Source: Diplonema papillatum (lineage: Eukaryota > Euglenozoa > Diplonemea > Diplonemida > Diplonemidae). Taken from it: a stretch of DNA of 64,000 nt. The notes beneath the pieces are model-generated. The model was not told the origin of the DNA. It ran no database searches and saw only the letters and a list, made by a program, of their open reading frames with translations. Shown one piece after another: positions 1 to 10,709 of this stretch (position 1 is its first letter; every line of letters starts with the position of its first letter). Made by a program: the position numbers and the translations under genes. The stretch lies in assembly GCA_030068145.1 (NCBI GenBank), contig JAPJBO010000598.1, positions 62,001 to 126,000 on the forward strand, read 5' to 3'.

Positions 1-107
1 GCGCAACCGTGGCTGTGAGTCTAACAGACGGAGCTCAGCTGGCGGCGAGCAAGCTTGTGTTTGCTGGCCGACCGCGCCATTCAGCTCACGTGTCTATTGG
101 ATTGTCC
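1..107 (+). repeat. Direct repeat, copy 1 (~105 bp)
   Basis: This stretch matches 1482-1585 at nearly every position, differing by a few substitutions and a 3-bp indel. Similarity stops sharply at 107/1585. The left limit cannot be seen because the window starts here. It could be one end of an element whose other end is the second copy, or a simple duplication. No coding domain is recognised between the copies. Confidence 0.7.
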
Positions 108-1481
108 CTCGCCGAGTCGGCCCTAGCAAGCCAGGGACCGCAACCTCATCTAGGCTCCCGCGGAAACCTCCGAGCAGAGGGCAGACCGGTCAGCCCGCTT
201 TCAACCTCGCAGTGCATGTGGGCTAGAGAGAGAAAAATGAACCGCCTCGAGACAGCCCTGGTCCTGAGGACCTTGTCGTGTTCATGCTGTCCGCGGACCA
301 ACGGCACCTTACTCGGGATCCGCCTTGAGGAGGAAACAGCAGCCCCTATCCTGGCGCGGCTGACGAAGGCCACTCTACTCCCCGAGGAGCGGCTTCCGTT
401 GAGCCACGACAGGACCCCTGGCTTCTCCGCAGTGTCAAGGGCCTCCCTGAAAGAAGTATACGTGACACACGGGCAAAGCAGGCGCCGGCCACACCTTTCA
501 GCAGCGAAGACCACGACCGGACGGTGCCTGACCTCGCCCGGAACACCTTTGGGAGCCTCCGGGCGGCGCAGGGGGGAAACTCTTAGTTCAATGATTAGGC
601 AGAACGCTGCCACTCATGCAACGGGGCGGGGGCCAGATCGATCCCCTCAATGTAGGCATCTGCATCACCTGCCCTGTGTCTTGGACACCCTTCACTGTTC
701 TCATCGCTGCTGGAGGCCCCCAGGAGGGCAGGGCCCGACACGACTACGCGCCTACCGCCCAAACTCGGCCAAACTACCTGTACTGAGCCACAACCAGAAG
801 GCCAAGAGGCAAGTCAAGCACCGTACAGGTGTGGTACGAGAGCAAAGACGTCCGCCGTCTCCGACGACAGCTCGGAGGCTGACGTTCGCGGGGTATCTAC
901 ATCGCGCACGGAGGGAGCGAGGTGCATATCTCGCTCCCTCGGTGGTTGGAGGGAGCGCTTCAGCGTCCACTGCTGCCCGTCCCCTCGCTCCCCGTCCAGC
1001 CGTCCGGGTTCCTTCGGAGACGATTCCGAACCCGAACCCTCAAAAGACGTTGCAGGCGCTTGAATAGCATGCTGGGGACGTGTGCCGGAAGGCCCTCAAG
1101 GTACCCAATTACCTCGCGACTCGTTGGCCGAGAAGGAACTCTCCAAGTGAGCTACACAGTCTATTTTCTGGGGCGGGCGGGTGGGAAGAAAATTCGTGTC
1201 CTGTTCGGTGTGAATTTCGTTTTCTGCCGGCGCTTTGCACGAAAATAGCTGGCATTAAAATTCCCACTAAACTCCGCTCCTTCGAGGGGTCGCTCGGAGC
1301 CGTTGCTTCCACTCGTCCCGCGCATTTAACGTACATTTAATGCCGCATTCGCCCAAACAGAATACGTGGTTACTGGTTACGGTCCTTAGCTGGCCTGCTA
1401 AAGCTGTGGAACAGCCGACGGCGCAGCCGCTGCTAGCAGGGGCGGCCTGTGCGGGACTGACTAAGCGACGGAGGCGGCAGG

Positions 1482-1585
1482 TGCGCAACCGTGGCTGTGA
1501 GTCGAACAGACGGAGCTCAGCTGGCGAGCAAGCTTGCGTTTGCTGGCCGACCGCGCCATTCAGCTCACGTGTCTATTGGATTGTA
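1482..1585 (+). repeat. Direct repeat, copy 2 (~105 bp)
   Basis: Second copy of the 1-107 repeat, in the same orientation and about 1.48 kb downstream. Confidence 0.7.
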
Positions 1586-2589
1586 CCAATGGCTCTTATC
1601 CCAATGGACCTTGGCGCAGCGCCCGAAAAGGAGGGCGGGAGGAAGCACCGAACCGGAGCTAGCCGCGCCAACCGTCTCTTTCGCGACATCAAGGGACGGA
1701 AGCGCTGCCAGGACTAGTCAGCGGTCGAACCTAGCGCACTTCGCTATTGCTGCGTCAACAACACGCTGGTCGACTTCCCCCATTCTGCAGGATGCCCCGG
1801 ATGGGGAGTCCCGCCCAAGCGTGTAGGAGCCTGCGTGGTCAGGGCCGCAATGTTATTCCCGGGATCCTGTCGAGCACGCGTTGCCCGGGACGACATCGTT
1901 GTCCCCACGCGCCGAGACGTAGACTCGTCTTCGTCACCGAACCACAGAGACGGGTTGCAGCTGGAACCGGCCCATTCTGCCGAAGACGTCGCAAAGCTCA
2001 GCTTTACCGCCAGGGAGGCTTCAGGCCCCTGCCCGCGACCTTTGCCATGACCTTCACGAATGCGTTGTAGTGCGCTGCGCCGCCGGGGCCTCTTCGAACG
2101 ACTGGTGTATTAGGATTCCGCCGTCGTCGCAGGCGCGCTCTGCTCTAAGGGGAACGTGCTCACCGGACTTCACCTGGCGGATCATGAACTTCCTCAGGTA
2201 GCCGTGTTCGCCGGTAGACTCGGGAGGTCGATCATGGAACCTGTCACCAGCCCCTTTCGGACCGAGCCCCTAATGGTCTTGTTCGCCGGGAAGTCAGCAC
2301 GGATGGCCTGCCTCGACCTTGCCAGGGCGTCGGTTGCGGTGCAGCAGCTCTTCTTTGGTGATCTCGGGCTGACCGGGCGGGCCAGGCGAGTGGATGACGT
2401 ACTCCACTAACTCCGACACCGGCCAGCCCGTCCTGAGGATGCAGCAGGGTGCCAGCGCCCCAAATACCCAGGTCCCTCAGCATCTCGTACGGGGGTCCAC
2501 GTCGCACGCACGGTCCAGCCCCATGCGGCGGAAGTTGCGAGGACCTCTCTTTCCAGCCAGTCAAGAATCCACGCGCATGCGCTGGGCTA

Positions 2590-2710
2590 CATGAGCTGGT
2601 GTTGTTGCACACGAATCGCCGCGGTCATTCCGTCGTGATCTGCTAGTACGGCGTCGTGTCAAAGACGCGCTCGGCGAAACATACCTGGCTGCAACTTGCC
2701 ACCGGGAGCC
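2590..2710 (+). pseudogene. Possible relic of the RT-USP element (USP C-terminus)
   Basis: Reading with frame changes, the plus strand gives short matches to the end of the ubiquitin-specific protease in the 26917-30296 element: LLHTN followed by RGHSVV resembles the His box, and VKDALGETYLAA resembles VDNVPWTDIYLAAYV. The order and spacing are right but each match is short. It may be chance. Confidence 0.25.
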
Positions 2711-3011
2711 GACAAGATCGGCGCTGCATCAACGCAGCGTTGATGGATGGCGATGATACATTGGACCGCTCTTGCCAGCGTCAAAAATCCCACGCAAGAT
2801 GCAGGTTGAACGCTTCCAACGACCCTGTTAAACTGCGCCCAGATGCCAAATTGTCCTTCGCGATCGACAGCGATACGGTGGCCACAATTTTTGGAGGATG
2901 GGCGAGAAGAACGGGACGTGTTGTGTGTAAACGGGGAGGGGGAACCTGTGAAGGTATGCTTGCAATATCGGAATTCCCTCAGTTAAACTCAGTGCTCCCA
3001 CTAAGGAAAAA

Positions 3012-3110
3012 ACCGGAGGAATTCCTCAAAAAAAAAAGGTGCTGAAAAATGCCCCGGAGGAATTCCTCCGGAGGAATTCCTCCGGGGGACCTGAGGAATT
3101 CCTCCGGCCT
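3012..3110. repeat. Clustered GGAATTCC palindromes
   Basis: The motif GAGGAATTCCTC, usually extended to CCGGAGGAATTCCTCCGG, occurs four times within about 100 bp, two copies overlapping. Each copy is self-complementary, so the tract can fold into alternative hairpins. Confidence 0.8.
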
Positions 3111-3261
3111 GGTACCTGGCGTAGGAGTGAACCCGTGTGGGTGTAGCTTGCGACTAGTACTGGTCATGAAGTCTTTGCCGAATCTTTCTGTGTGACTTTG
3201 GCACCTGCGGCATGGACTGCTTCAAAAAACCGCGCCTGGGGCACAAGATGTGGCTGATGGT

Positions 3262-3652
3262 GCGAGCCCAAAATTTTGGGCTCAAAAATTTTGACCCAAA
3301 TTTTTGACCCAAAATTTTTGACCCAAAAACTTTGACCCAAAATTTTGACCCAAAATTTTTGACCCAAAATTTTGAACCCAAAAATTTTGACCCAAATTTT
3401 TGACCCAAAATTTTGACCCAAAAAATTTGACCCAAAAATTTGACCCAAAATTTTTGAACCCAAAATTTTAAACCCAAATTTTTGACCCAAAATTTTTGAC
3501 CCAAAATTTTGACCCAAAAATTTTGACCCAAAAATTTGACCCAAAATTTTTGAACCCAAAATTTTGAACCCAAATTTTTGACCCAAAATTTTTGAATTTT
3601 TGACCCAAAAATTTTGACCCAATTTTTTGACCAAAATTTTTGACCCAAAATG
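3262..3652. repeat. AT-rich minisatellite (gacccaaaattttt units)
   Basis: Tandem units of about 13-16 bp built on GACCCAAAATTTT. The inverted-orientation version (TTTTGGGTCAAAA) lies at 14595-14792 inside the 14221-16800 foldback element, so this tract and the adjacent 49-bp units look like a piece of another copy of it. Open frames on the minus strand here are a product of the repeat. Confidence 0.9.
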
Positions 3653-3755
3653 TTAAGGGTCACAATTGCGACTGTGACTAAAGATTTTCATAGTGAAAAT
3701 GTGAAGGGCCACAATCGCGACTGTGACTAAAGATTTTCATAGTGAAAATGTTTTC
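3646..3755 (+). repeat. 49-bp satellite, two units
   Basis: Two units of the GACTAAAGATTTTCATAGTG repeat that forms the arms of the foldback element at 14221-16800. Confidence 0.9.
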
Positions 3756-3994
3756 TCTCACTCTGAGAAGTTTTTTTCACTGGCAGTGGGCAAAAAACCA
3801 ATTTTACACCCAGTTTTTTTTTCACTGGTGAAAAAAAAACTTTTTTTACCTGCTGCGGTACTATTTCTTCCTCCTACACGAGAAAAGCCGGGCAAAAGAA
3901 TCACTTTTTCTCCCGGGTTTCACTTTTTCTCCCGGGTTTTTTTCCCGGATACTTCAATTTCACCAAAGGGCGAAACAAGCGGGAGGATCATAAA

Positions 3995-4138
3995 ATGCCG
4001 AAGAGAAAGCGTTCCCCGAGCGAAAGCAGCTCAGCGAGTGCCTCAGACGAACCCGAGCTACTTCCGGAGGCATCTAAAGAGCGCTATGTTCAGGTTTTCG
4101 CAGCGTTCTTGGAGCATGCGAACATAAACGCGAGCTGC
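3995..4138 (+). pseudogene. Crypton-like tyrosine recombinase, N-terminal fragment
   Basis: An ATG opens a short frame beginning MPKRKRSPSESSS, then acidic residues, then LLPEASKERYVQVFAAFLEH. The same plan (MPK, basic residues, Ser/Glu-rich stretch, LPEKSRQRY, then a W..F helix) occurs on the minus strand at 61322-61700, which continues into a core-binding-like domain. I therefore read both as N-terminal pieces of one stand-alone recombinase family. Here the similarity ends before the satellite begins at 4271, so the rest is missing. The link to Crypton-type recombinases rests on general resemblance only. Confidence 0.4.
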
Positions 4139-4270
4139 TACACAGATGGCCTCGTTTCTCCAATCGGGGCCTTCTGTGACTCCTCCTGTAGCTTCGGTTG
4201 CAGCAGTTGCACAACCGACGCCAACCCAGCACGACATTAACGTGCGCGTGACCATCGAAGTCAAGGGCCT

Positions 4271-6721
4271 GACGTTTGAGGGTTGTCCCACTTTTTTGGA
4301 TCACCAATACTGACGTTTGAGGGTTGTCCCACTTTTTCGATGACCAATACTCACGTTTGAGGGTTGTCCCACATTTTTGGGTCACCAATACTGACGTTTG
4401 AGGGTTGTCCCACTTTTTTCGATGACCAATACTCACGTTTGAGGGTTGTCCCACATTTTTGGGTGACGTTTGAGGGTTGTCCCACTTTTTTGGATCACCA
4501 ATACTGACGTTTGAGGGTTGTCCCACTTTTTTCGATGACCAATACTGACGTTTGAGGGTTGTCCCACATTTTTGGATCACCAATACTGACGTTTGAGGGT
4601 TGTCCCACTTTTTTGGATCACCAATACTGACGTTTGAGGGTTGTCCCACATTTTTGGATGACGTTTGAGGGTTGTCCCACTTTTTTGGATCACCAATACT
4701 GACGTTTGAGGGTTGTCCCACTTTTTTGGATCACCAATACTGACGTTTGAGGGTTGTCCCACTTTTTTCGATGACCAATACTCACGTTTGAGGGTTGTCC
4801 CACATTTTTGGGTCACCAATACTGACGTTTGAGGGTTGTCCCACTTTTTTCGATGACCAATACTCACGTTTGAGGGTTGTCCCACATTTTTGGGTGATGT
4901 TTGAGGGTTGTCCCACTTTTTTCGATGACCAATACTGACGTTTGAGGGTTGTCCCACTTTTTTGGATCACCAATACTGACGTTTGAGGGTTGTCCCACAT
5001 TTTTGGGTGACGTTTGAGGGTTGTCCCACTGATTTCGATGACCAATACTCACGTTTGAGGGTTGTCCCACATTTTTGGATCACCAATACTGACGTTTGAG
5101 GGTTGTCCCACATTTTTGGGTGATGTTTGAGGGTTGTCCCACTTTTTTCGATGACCAATACTGACGTTTGAGGGTTGTCCCACTTTTTTGGATCACCAAT
5201 ACTGACGTTTGAGGGTTGTCCCACTTTTTTCGATGACCAATACTGACGTTTGAGGGTTGTCCCACTTCCCACATTTTTGGATCACCAATACTGACGTTTG
5301 AGGGTTGTCCCACATTTTTGGGTGATGTTTGAGGGTTGTCCCACTTTTTTCGATGACCAATACTGACGTTTGAGGGTTGTCCCACTTTTTTGGATCACCA
5401 ATACTGACGTTTGAGGGTTGTCCCACATTTTTGGGTGACGTTTGAGGGTTGTCCCACTGATTTCGATGACCAATACTCACGTTTGAGGGTTGTCCCACAT
5501 TTTTGGATCACCAATACTGACGTTTGAGGGTTGTCCCACATTTTTGGATCACCAATACTGACGTTTGAGGGTTGTCCCACTTTTTTGGATCACCAATACT
5601 GACGTTTGAGGGTTGTCCCACTTTTTTCGATGACCAATACTGACGTTTGAGGGTTGTCCCACATTTTTGGATCACCAATACTGACGTTTGAGGGTTGTCC
5701 CACTTTTTTCGATGACCAATACTCACGTTTGAGGGTTGTCCCACTTTTTTGGGTGACGTTTGAGGGTTGTCCCACTTTTTTCGATCACCAATACTGACGT
5801 TTGAGGGTTGTCCCACTTTTTTGGATCACCAATACTGACGTTTGAGGGTTGTCCCACATTTTTGGGTGACGTTTGAGGGTTGTCCCACTGATTTCGATGA
5901 CCAATACTCACGTTTGAGGGTTGTCCCACATTTTTGGATCACCAATACTGACGTTTGAGGGTTGTCCCACATTTTTGGGTGACGTTTGAGGGTTGTCCCA
6001 CTTTTTTCGATGACCAATACTGACGTTTGAGGGTTGTCCCACTTTTTTGGATCACCAATACTGACGTTTGAGGGTTGTCCCACTGATTTCGATGACCAAT
6101 ACTCACGTTTGAGGGTTGTCCCACACATTTTTGGATCACCAATACTGACGTTTGAGGGTTGTCCCACATTTTTGGGTGACGTTTGAGGGTTGTCCCACTT
6201 TTTTGGATGACCAATACTGACGTTTGAGGGTTGTCCCACTTTTTTGGATCACCAATACTGACGTTTGAGGGTTGTCCCACTTTTTTGGGTCACCAATACT
6301 GACGTTTGAGGGTTGTCCCACTTTTTTCGATGACCAATACTGACGTTTGAGGGTTGTCCCACTTTTTTGGATCACCAATACTGACGTTTGAGGGTTGTCC
6401 CACTTTTTTGGATCACCAATACTGACGTTTGAGGGTTGTCCCACTTTTTTCGATGACCAATACTCACGTTTGAGGGTTGTCCCACTTTTTTGGGTCACCA
6501 ATACTGACGTTTGAGGGTTGTCCCACTTTTTCGATGACCAATACTGACGTTTGAGGGTTGTCCCACATTTTTGGATCACCAATACTGACGTTTGAGGGTT
6601 GTCCCACTTTTTTGGATCACCAATACTGACGTTTGAGGGTTGTCCCACTTTTTTGGATCACCAATACTGACGTTTGAGGGTTGTCCCACTTTTTTCGATC
6701 ACCAATACTCACGTTTGAGGG
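4271..6721 (+). repeat. 41-bp satellite array 1
   Basis: About sixty tandem units on ACGTTTGAGGGTTGTCCCAC followed by a T-run, then GGATCACCAATACTG or CGATGACCAATACTG. Besides the 41-bp unit there is a ~31-bp short form lacking the CACCAATACTG end. Two long plus one short unit give a 113-bp higher-order period, seen around 4967/5080/5193, 5282/5395/5508 and 5826/5939. Because 41 is not a multiple of three and the minus strand has few stops, long artefactual ORFs appear there. The array ends inside a unit where the YR retrotransposon begins and resumes at 10779. Confidence 0.97.
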
Positions 6722-6866
6722 GAGTTTCTGCTCTTCGTATTGTCTGACGAGAACTGCCTAGAAGAAAGGGAGAAGTAAGAACACGTCTTTGTAACTGATA
6801 TCACTAGCGCAAGGGAATGTTGAGTGACTGCCTTAACCCGGGGAAACGAGCTTGGGCGAGGTCACC
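6722..6866 (+). repeat. Split-direct-repeat block A, outer copy
   Basis: 145-bp block starting GAGTTTCTGCTCTTCG, repeated at 6986-7130. Fragments recur at 11767-11903 (inverted) and at 38375-38489 with 40555-40620. Confidence 0.9.
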
Positions 6867-6887
6867 GGGGGGTTAGGGAGGGTGGGA

Positions 6888-6985
6888 AAACTTGACTGTT
6901 TCTTTGAACCAACCACACCCTGAAGGCTGTGTAGAGTTCTCTAATCGACTTTCGTGGTGCATCAACTCCCTCAGTGAAACTGTGA
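6888..6985 (+). repeat. Split-direct-repeat block B, inner copy
   Basis: 98-bp block from AAACTTGACTG to AAACTGTGA, identical in plan to 10681-10778. A diverged version is at about 31034-31112. Confidence 0.9.
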
Positions 6986-7130
6986 GAGTTTCTGCTCTTC
7001 GTATTGTCTGACGAGAACTGCCTAGAAGAAAGGGAGAAGTAAGAACACGTCTTTGTAACTGATATCACTAGCGCAAGGGAATGTTGAGTGACTGCCTTAA
7101 CCCGGGGAAACGAGCTTGGGCGAGGTCACC
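6986..7130 (+). repeat. Split-direct-repeat block A, inner copy
   Basis: Second 145-bp A block. It abuts the 3' end of the RT/RNase H frame. Confidence 0.9.
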
Positions 7131-10059
7131 TTCCATCCACCACAACGCCAGTGAGAAACTGCCTCACCGCAAGTACAATTGAATCGAGCGCATCAGCGCC
7201 AATCATGGTCAGCGGTACGCGTGATGGCAAGTCCGCAGGGTTGCCTTCACTCCTGACCCATCGCACGGAAAGAGCACAGTTTAAGGAACGCACGCGTTCC
7301 AATCCTCTGACTACCGCGTTGTTCAACACGGCACTCTTCAAACAGGCACCCTTTCGGGCAACCCCTTTCACCGTGGTATTATCAACTACGACATCCACTC
7401 TTCCCCCTTTGATTGAGACTGGAAGAGCAAGGAGAACCAGGTTAAATGCAATGGCCTCCAGCTCGTTGATATGCAGCGAGCTCTCCGCAGCATTCCACGA
7501 CCCTCCTAAGACGGTCACTTCCATCGTCCGCGAATCCACAAGGACACCGCCCCAGCCTTTCTTGCTCGCGTCCACGAAGGCCGTGATGCGCGGGGACTGT
7601 TGCAGAACGGGGATGGCCCTCGGCTTTAACACCGAGTCAATCCACTCTTGAAGGGACAATCGCACACAGGGAGACACCTCCACCGTATCAGAGGGGAGTC
7701 GTGCACCCCGGTTCAACGAATTCGTAACGCGCCGAAAGAATTTAAGCGCAAACCAAAAAGAGCCTGGAAAGATTCCAGCGACTGCAGAGGCATGCAGCAA
7801 ACGACCACCAAGAGTTTCGAGCTCGGAGGCCCGCATTGTTGGCGACGACTTCAGCGTGTAACGCGCTTCCATAAGCTTCCGGCGTAGCTTCCGCGAGACT
7901 GCAACACGGTGAGCAACATGGTCCCAATCGACCCCGATGAACTCATACCGCGTGGCCGCCGTCTGCGAGTCGGAGGGCTTCCACGTCAGATCGCAATCAG
8001 CGGCGGTCTGGTCCAGCCTTCGGGTCGCGAGCTGCACCGCCGACCTTTTCCCGGCATATCGGATGTTGTCGACCCATATATCGACGGTGACATCCCGCTC
8101 GGCAAACTGCGGTAGCACGTAATCCGCGTGCCCGCCCGCCACGGCTGCCAGCGTGTGCATTATCTCAGGTGCACACGAATGTCCCATGGGAAGCCGCAGA
8201 AGTTCCCACCAACCGCCACCGGAATCAGCGAAGCGGAAGAGGTGACGCGACTCCGGTGGAATCTCGATCGCGTAAAAGCCGGTCTTGAAATCGCGGGTCG
8301 AACCACACTCTTCACGGCTTGCCCCCAGATACGCCGAAACGTGTCCGAGAGGCACATGCGCCTCGTACCCCCGCTCGTGAGCGGCCCGGTTGCCGTCCAC
8401 TGTCCACAATATGAAGCGCTGTCGCAGCGCCCCGTCCTTCTCTTCCAAGACGGTAAAAGGAACCGAAGCGAACGGGCCGGGACCGGTCGAACTGCGGGCA
8501 ATCCCGTTGTCGGCAAGCAAAGACGCATGTTCAGGACGAAGGGTTGAGGGTGAACCGATTACCGTCTCGGTTTCAACACGAGGGAAGAACGTTGTTTGCC
8601 ACGTATCGTCAAAGCGGCGGAGAGCCGCTTCGTTCATCCGCGCGCGCAGCTTGTCGACCGACATCGGCTTGATCGGCGCGACGTGCAACGGCGAGGCACG
8701 CTCCTCCTTGCTACGCGGCAGACGCGTCGAACCGCCTCGTCGGGTGACGGAGTGGAAATGACCACTGCGGAGGTATCCCGTCACAAGTGCCTCGTCACCT
8801 TGCCGGTCTCGAGTGCCCTGGCAAGGTCCACGTCGCCCCCGGCGTACCGGAGTGTGGTCCTCGAAAGCGTCCCGGGACCTCCCTCCTCCTCGTGCTTCGT
8901 CAGCCGATCGACGAGGTGCGGCGACAGCTTGCCGCTGGTCAGCAACGGCAAGAGGTGCTTCACTGCGCCGCGTTTGATCGAGTGCGCGGTGTACCCCTGC
9001 ATCTGCACCGACTGACCCCACAGAGAGTCCAACGCCGACGTCGTCAGCCTTGTCAGGGGTGCGAAGGGTGCGCACTTCCTGAACAACATGGCGATCTCCG
9101 TCGTCAACGGCCCCTGGATCACCGCGAACCGCGACGCCTTGAAAGGATCGTGCGTCCGCCCCTTCGGCGTCTGGAACCAGTCCACGATCACCTCCTTCTG
9201 CGTCACCAAGAGGAACTGGGCGGACGAAAGATCCGCCACCTCCGCCCAACGGGATGCCGTCTTCCACGCGACGAGGAGGGCAAGATGAACGGACGGCTGC
9301 TGCAGCCTGGCGTGAGACACGAGCTTCTGCTTCTCGAGCGGCGTCGCTTGGCTGTCCGGGATAGCCGCACCGCCACCGCGCAGGGCCTTGGCCAAAACTC
9401 TCAGGGGGTGATTCTCGAACCCCATCGCCCCAAACGAGGCCGAGAGGGCCTTGGTGTAGGCCAGCTGTCCCTGGGGCCGAATACCGGTCGCCGCCACAAA
9501 AAGACACGCCGAGTCCGCAGTCATGCCCAGCCCGCGTGCCGATGTCCATGCAAGCATCCGCCGCCACAAGTTCCGGCGCTCTTGCGTTGTCGATCGAGCC
9601 CACATATCCGCCACAGCCGACGACATCCTCATGCGTGCCATTTCCAAAGAAACCGCATTCTCCTTGGTTTGACCTGTACGGGTCGTACCGCCAGACGTGA
9701 TGAGGCGGTACACTGCCCGGCCTATCTCCGACGAAGGGATCAGTTCGGTTCTCGGCGCGCCGGAAGTCGACAGTAGGGAGGGGCTGGATCGGATGCGCTT
9801 GGGTGGTTGGGTCGGTGTTGGTCGACGCGTCGACGAATCGATTGTGTGTGCCGACGGGGGATGAGGTTGCATTCGGCGCACTGCCACGACAGCCGGCGGG
9901 GGGGGAAGCCGGGGTCGATATTCCATTAGGAATGTTGGGGACGGTCGCGACGGAGCGCTTACCGCCCTTGGAGAGAACCTCATAAACGTTCGGGGAGGTT
10001 CTGGGCAGAGTGGCTTTGGAACTGGCGTCATCAACACAGGCCGGGGGTCGGCCAGTCAT
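7126..10059 (-). CDS. Reverse transcriptase and RNase H of the YR retrotransposon
   Basis: A 977-codon frame. Its upstream half overlaps the recombinase gene in another phase and shows no domain. Domains begin near 8760: an RT palm with boxes such as DFKTGFYAIEI, LRLPMGHSCAPEIMH and the following active-site strand, then a Ty3/DIRS-type RNase H region with FVDASKKGWGG, INELEAIAF, VVVDNTTVKGVARKG and GNPADLPSR. The product would copy the element RNA and remove the RNA strand. Overlap between recombinase and RT frames is known in DIRS-order elements. Where translation of RT starts is unclear. Confidence 0.85.
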   Translation of the reverse strand: MTGRPPACVDDASSKATLPRTSPNVYEVLSKGGKRSVATVPNIPNGISTPASPPAGCRGSAPNATSSPVGTHNRFVDASTNTDPTTQAHPIQPLPTVDFRRAENRTDPFVGDRPGSVPPHHVWRYDPYRSNQGECGFFGNGTHEDVVGCGGYVGSIDNARAPELVAADACMDIGTRAGHDCGLGVSFCGGDRYSAPGTAGLHQGPLGLVWGDGVRESPPESFGQGPARWRCGYPGQPSDAAREAEARVSRQAAAAVRSSCPPRRVEDGIPLGGGGGSFVRPVPLGDAEGGDRGLVPDAEGADARSFQGVAVRGDPGAVDDGDRHVVQEVRTLRTPDKADDVGVGLSVGSVGADAGVHRALDQTRRSEAPLAVADQRQAVAAPRRSADEARGGGRSRDAFEDHTPVRRGRRGPCQGTRDRQGDEALVTGYLRSGHFHSVTRRGGSTRLPRSKEERASPLHVAPIKPMSVDKLRARMNEAALRRFDDTWQTTFFPRVETETVIGSPSTLRPEHASLLADNGIARSSTGPGPFASVPFTVLEEKDGALRQRFILWTVDGNRAAHERGYEAHVPLGHVSAYLGASREECGSTRDFKTGFYAIEIPPESRHLFRFADSGGGWWELLRLPMGHSCAPEIMHTLAAVAGGHADYVLPQFAERDVTVDIWVDNIRYAGKRSAVQLATRRLDQTAADCDLTWKPSDSQTAATRYEFIGVDWDHVAHRVAVSRKLRRKLMEARYTLKSSPTMRASELETLGGRLLHASAVAGIFPGSFWFALKFFRRVTNSLNRGARLPSDTVEVSPCVRLSLQEWIDSVLKPRAIPVLQQSPRITAFVDASKKGWGGVLVDSRTMEVTVLGGSWNAAESSLHINELEAIAFNLVLLALPVSIKGGRVDVVVDNTTVKGVARKGACLKSAVLNNAVVRGLERVRSLNCALSVRWVRSEGNPADLPSRVPLTMIGADALDSIVLAVRQFLTGVVVDGR
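8781..10037 (-). CDS. Tyrosine recombinase of the YR retrotransposon
   Basis: A 418-codon frame. After a Pro/Ser-rich N-terminus comes a helical core-binding region (about residues 110-220) and a catalytic domain with an Arg in WKTASRWAEVADL, the HxxR box in YTAHSIKRGAV and a C-terminal TLRYAGG Tyr. This is the integrase of DIRS-order elements. It acts on circular DNA copies and explains the absence of a target duplication. It lies between ORF1 (19-base gap) and the RT domain and is nested within the large RT frame in another phase. Confidence 0.85.
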   Translation of the reverse strand: MLMTPVPKPLCPEPPRTFMRFSPRAVSAPSRPSPTFLMEYRPRLPPPPAVVAVRRMQPHPPSAHTIDSSTRRPTPTQPPKRIRSSPSLLSTSGAPRTELIPSSEIGRAVYRLITSGGTTRTGQTKENAVSLEMARMRMSSAVADMWARSTTQERRNLWRRMLAWTSARGLGMTADSACLFVAATGIRPQGQLAYTKALSASFGAMGFENHPLRVLAKALRGGGAAIPDSQATPLEKQKLVSHARLQQPSVHLALLVAWKTASRWAEVADLSSAQFLLVTQKEVIVDWFQTPKGRTHDPFKASRFAVIQGPLTTEIAMLFRKCAPFAPLTRLTTSALDSLWGQSVQMQGYTAHSIKRGAVKHLLPLLTSGKLSPHLVDRLTKHEEEGGPGTLSRTTLRYAGGDVDLARALETGKVTRHL

Positions 10060-10709
10060 TTTCCCCCGGCCTTGGCGTTTCCCGTCCGCGGCTTAAACGC
10101 CATCTTTTTGGCGGGGCCGTGTTTCTCCTTCTTGGAGTCGAGAACCGCCTCGGCCTTGTCGAGGGCGTCTTCCGCCTGGGTCCCTATCTGCCGGAGCAGG
10201 TCGCGCCGGCTGTGTCCCTTCTCGACGTAGAGGCGTTGCATCCTCACGGCCGTCAGCAGGTCGTTGCCCAACCTCAATTGGTCCGGGCTCTGCAACCAGC
10301 CGACCGTTGCCGACACCGAGAGAACCCAGCTCCGCAACATGTTGAAGTTAGACTCCAAAAGTTCGCCGCCAGCGAGGTGGGTCCTCCCACACACGTACGC
10401 CACCTCCAAATCACGAACGAGGCCCTCCGGGTCGCCCTCGATCGCGTTCGCCAGCGACTGCACGTCCTTCGCCTCCTTGACGAACACCCGCGGAGCGACA
10501 GCCACCGGCTGCCCAACTGTCGCCACCGGCGCGTCCATTGGCGCGTCCGCCTCCATCGGTGTCGCCGACGTAGGCAGCGCGGCCGCCGAGGCTACCGCGG
10601 GCGACGGCTGGTGCGAAATGCCCATTAGCTGCGTCTGCATCTGCTGCAGCACCTGCATCATGTGCGCTTGTTGCTGTGCAAAACTTGACTGTTTCTTTGA
10701 ACCAACCAC
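10056..10709 (-). CDS. Gag-like ORF1 of the YR retrotransposon
   Basis: A 217-codon frame starting inside the B repeat. The N-terminus is Gln-rich (FAQQQAHMMQVLQQMQTQL, likely coiled coil), the middle is Ala/Pro-rich, the helical region from about residue 85 has no named fold, and the tail is basic (KKEKHGPAKK, KPRTGNAKAGGK) and could bind nucleic acid. Position and composition suit the first ORF of Ngaro/VIPER-type elements. The function is inferred from position only. Confidence 0.65.
   Translation of the reverse strand: MVGSKKQSSFAQQQAHMMQVLQQMQTQLMGISHQPSPAVASAAALPTSATPMEADAPMDAPVATVGQPVAVAPRVFVKEAKDVQSLANAIEGDPEGLVRDLEVAYVCGRTHLAGGELLESNFNMLRSWVLSVSATVGWLQSPDQLRLGNDLLTAVRMQRLYVEKGHSRRDLLRQIGTQAEDALDKAEAVLDSKKEKHGPAKKMAFKPRTGNAKAGGK

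Larger units (their letters stand above)
108..3011. other. No recognisable gene
   Basis: Apart from the direct repeat, I see no domain I can name. The longest open frame (9-1067, +) has arginine/proline-rich shadow-like composition. A possible decayed relative of the deubiquitinase C-terminus lies near 2560-2710 and is listed separately. Confidence 0.5.

Noticed and set aside
9-1067. 352-codon ORF at the window start
   Set aside because: Composition of a shadow frame, no recognisable domain, overlaps a direct repeat.
1-1585. LTR retrotransposon bounded by the 105-bp direct repeats
   Set aside because: No retroelement domain, primer site or clean ends between the copies; left boundary outside the window.
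3154-3663. Phe/Trp/Val/Lys-rich ORFs
   Set aside because: Translation of an AT-rich minisatellite; the mirror array at 14595-14830 gives the same artefact.
4074-6648. Long minus-strand ORFs with GQPSNVSIGDPKKWDNPQTS-like repeats
   Set aside because: They are the 41-bp satellite read in rotating frame; no start context, no domain, and the same holds in arrays 2-4.
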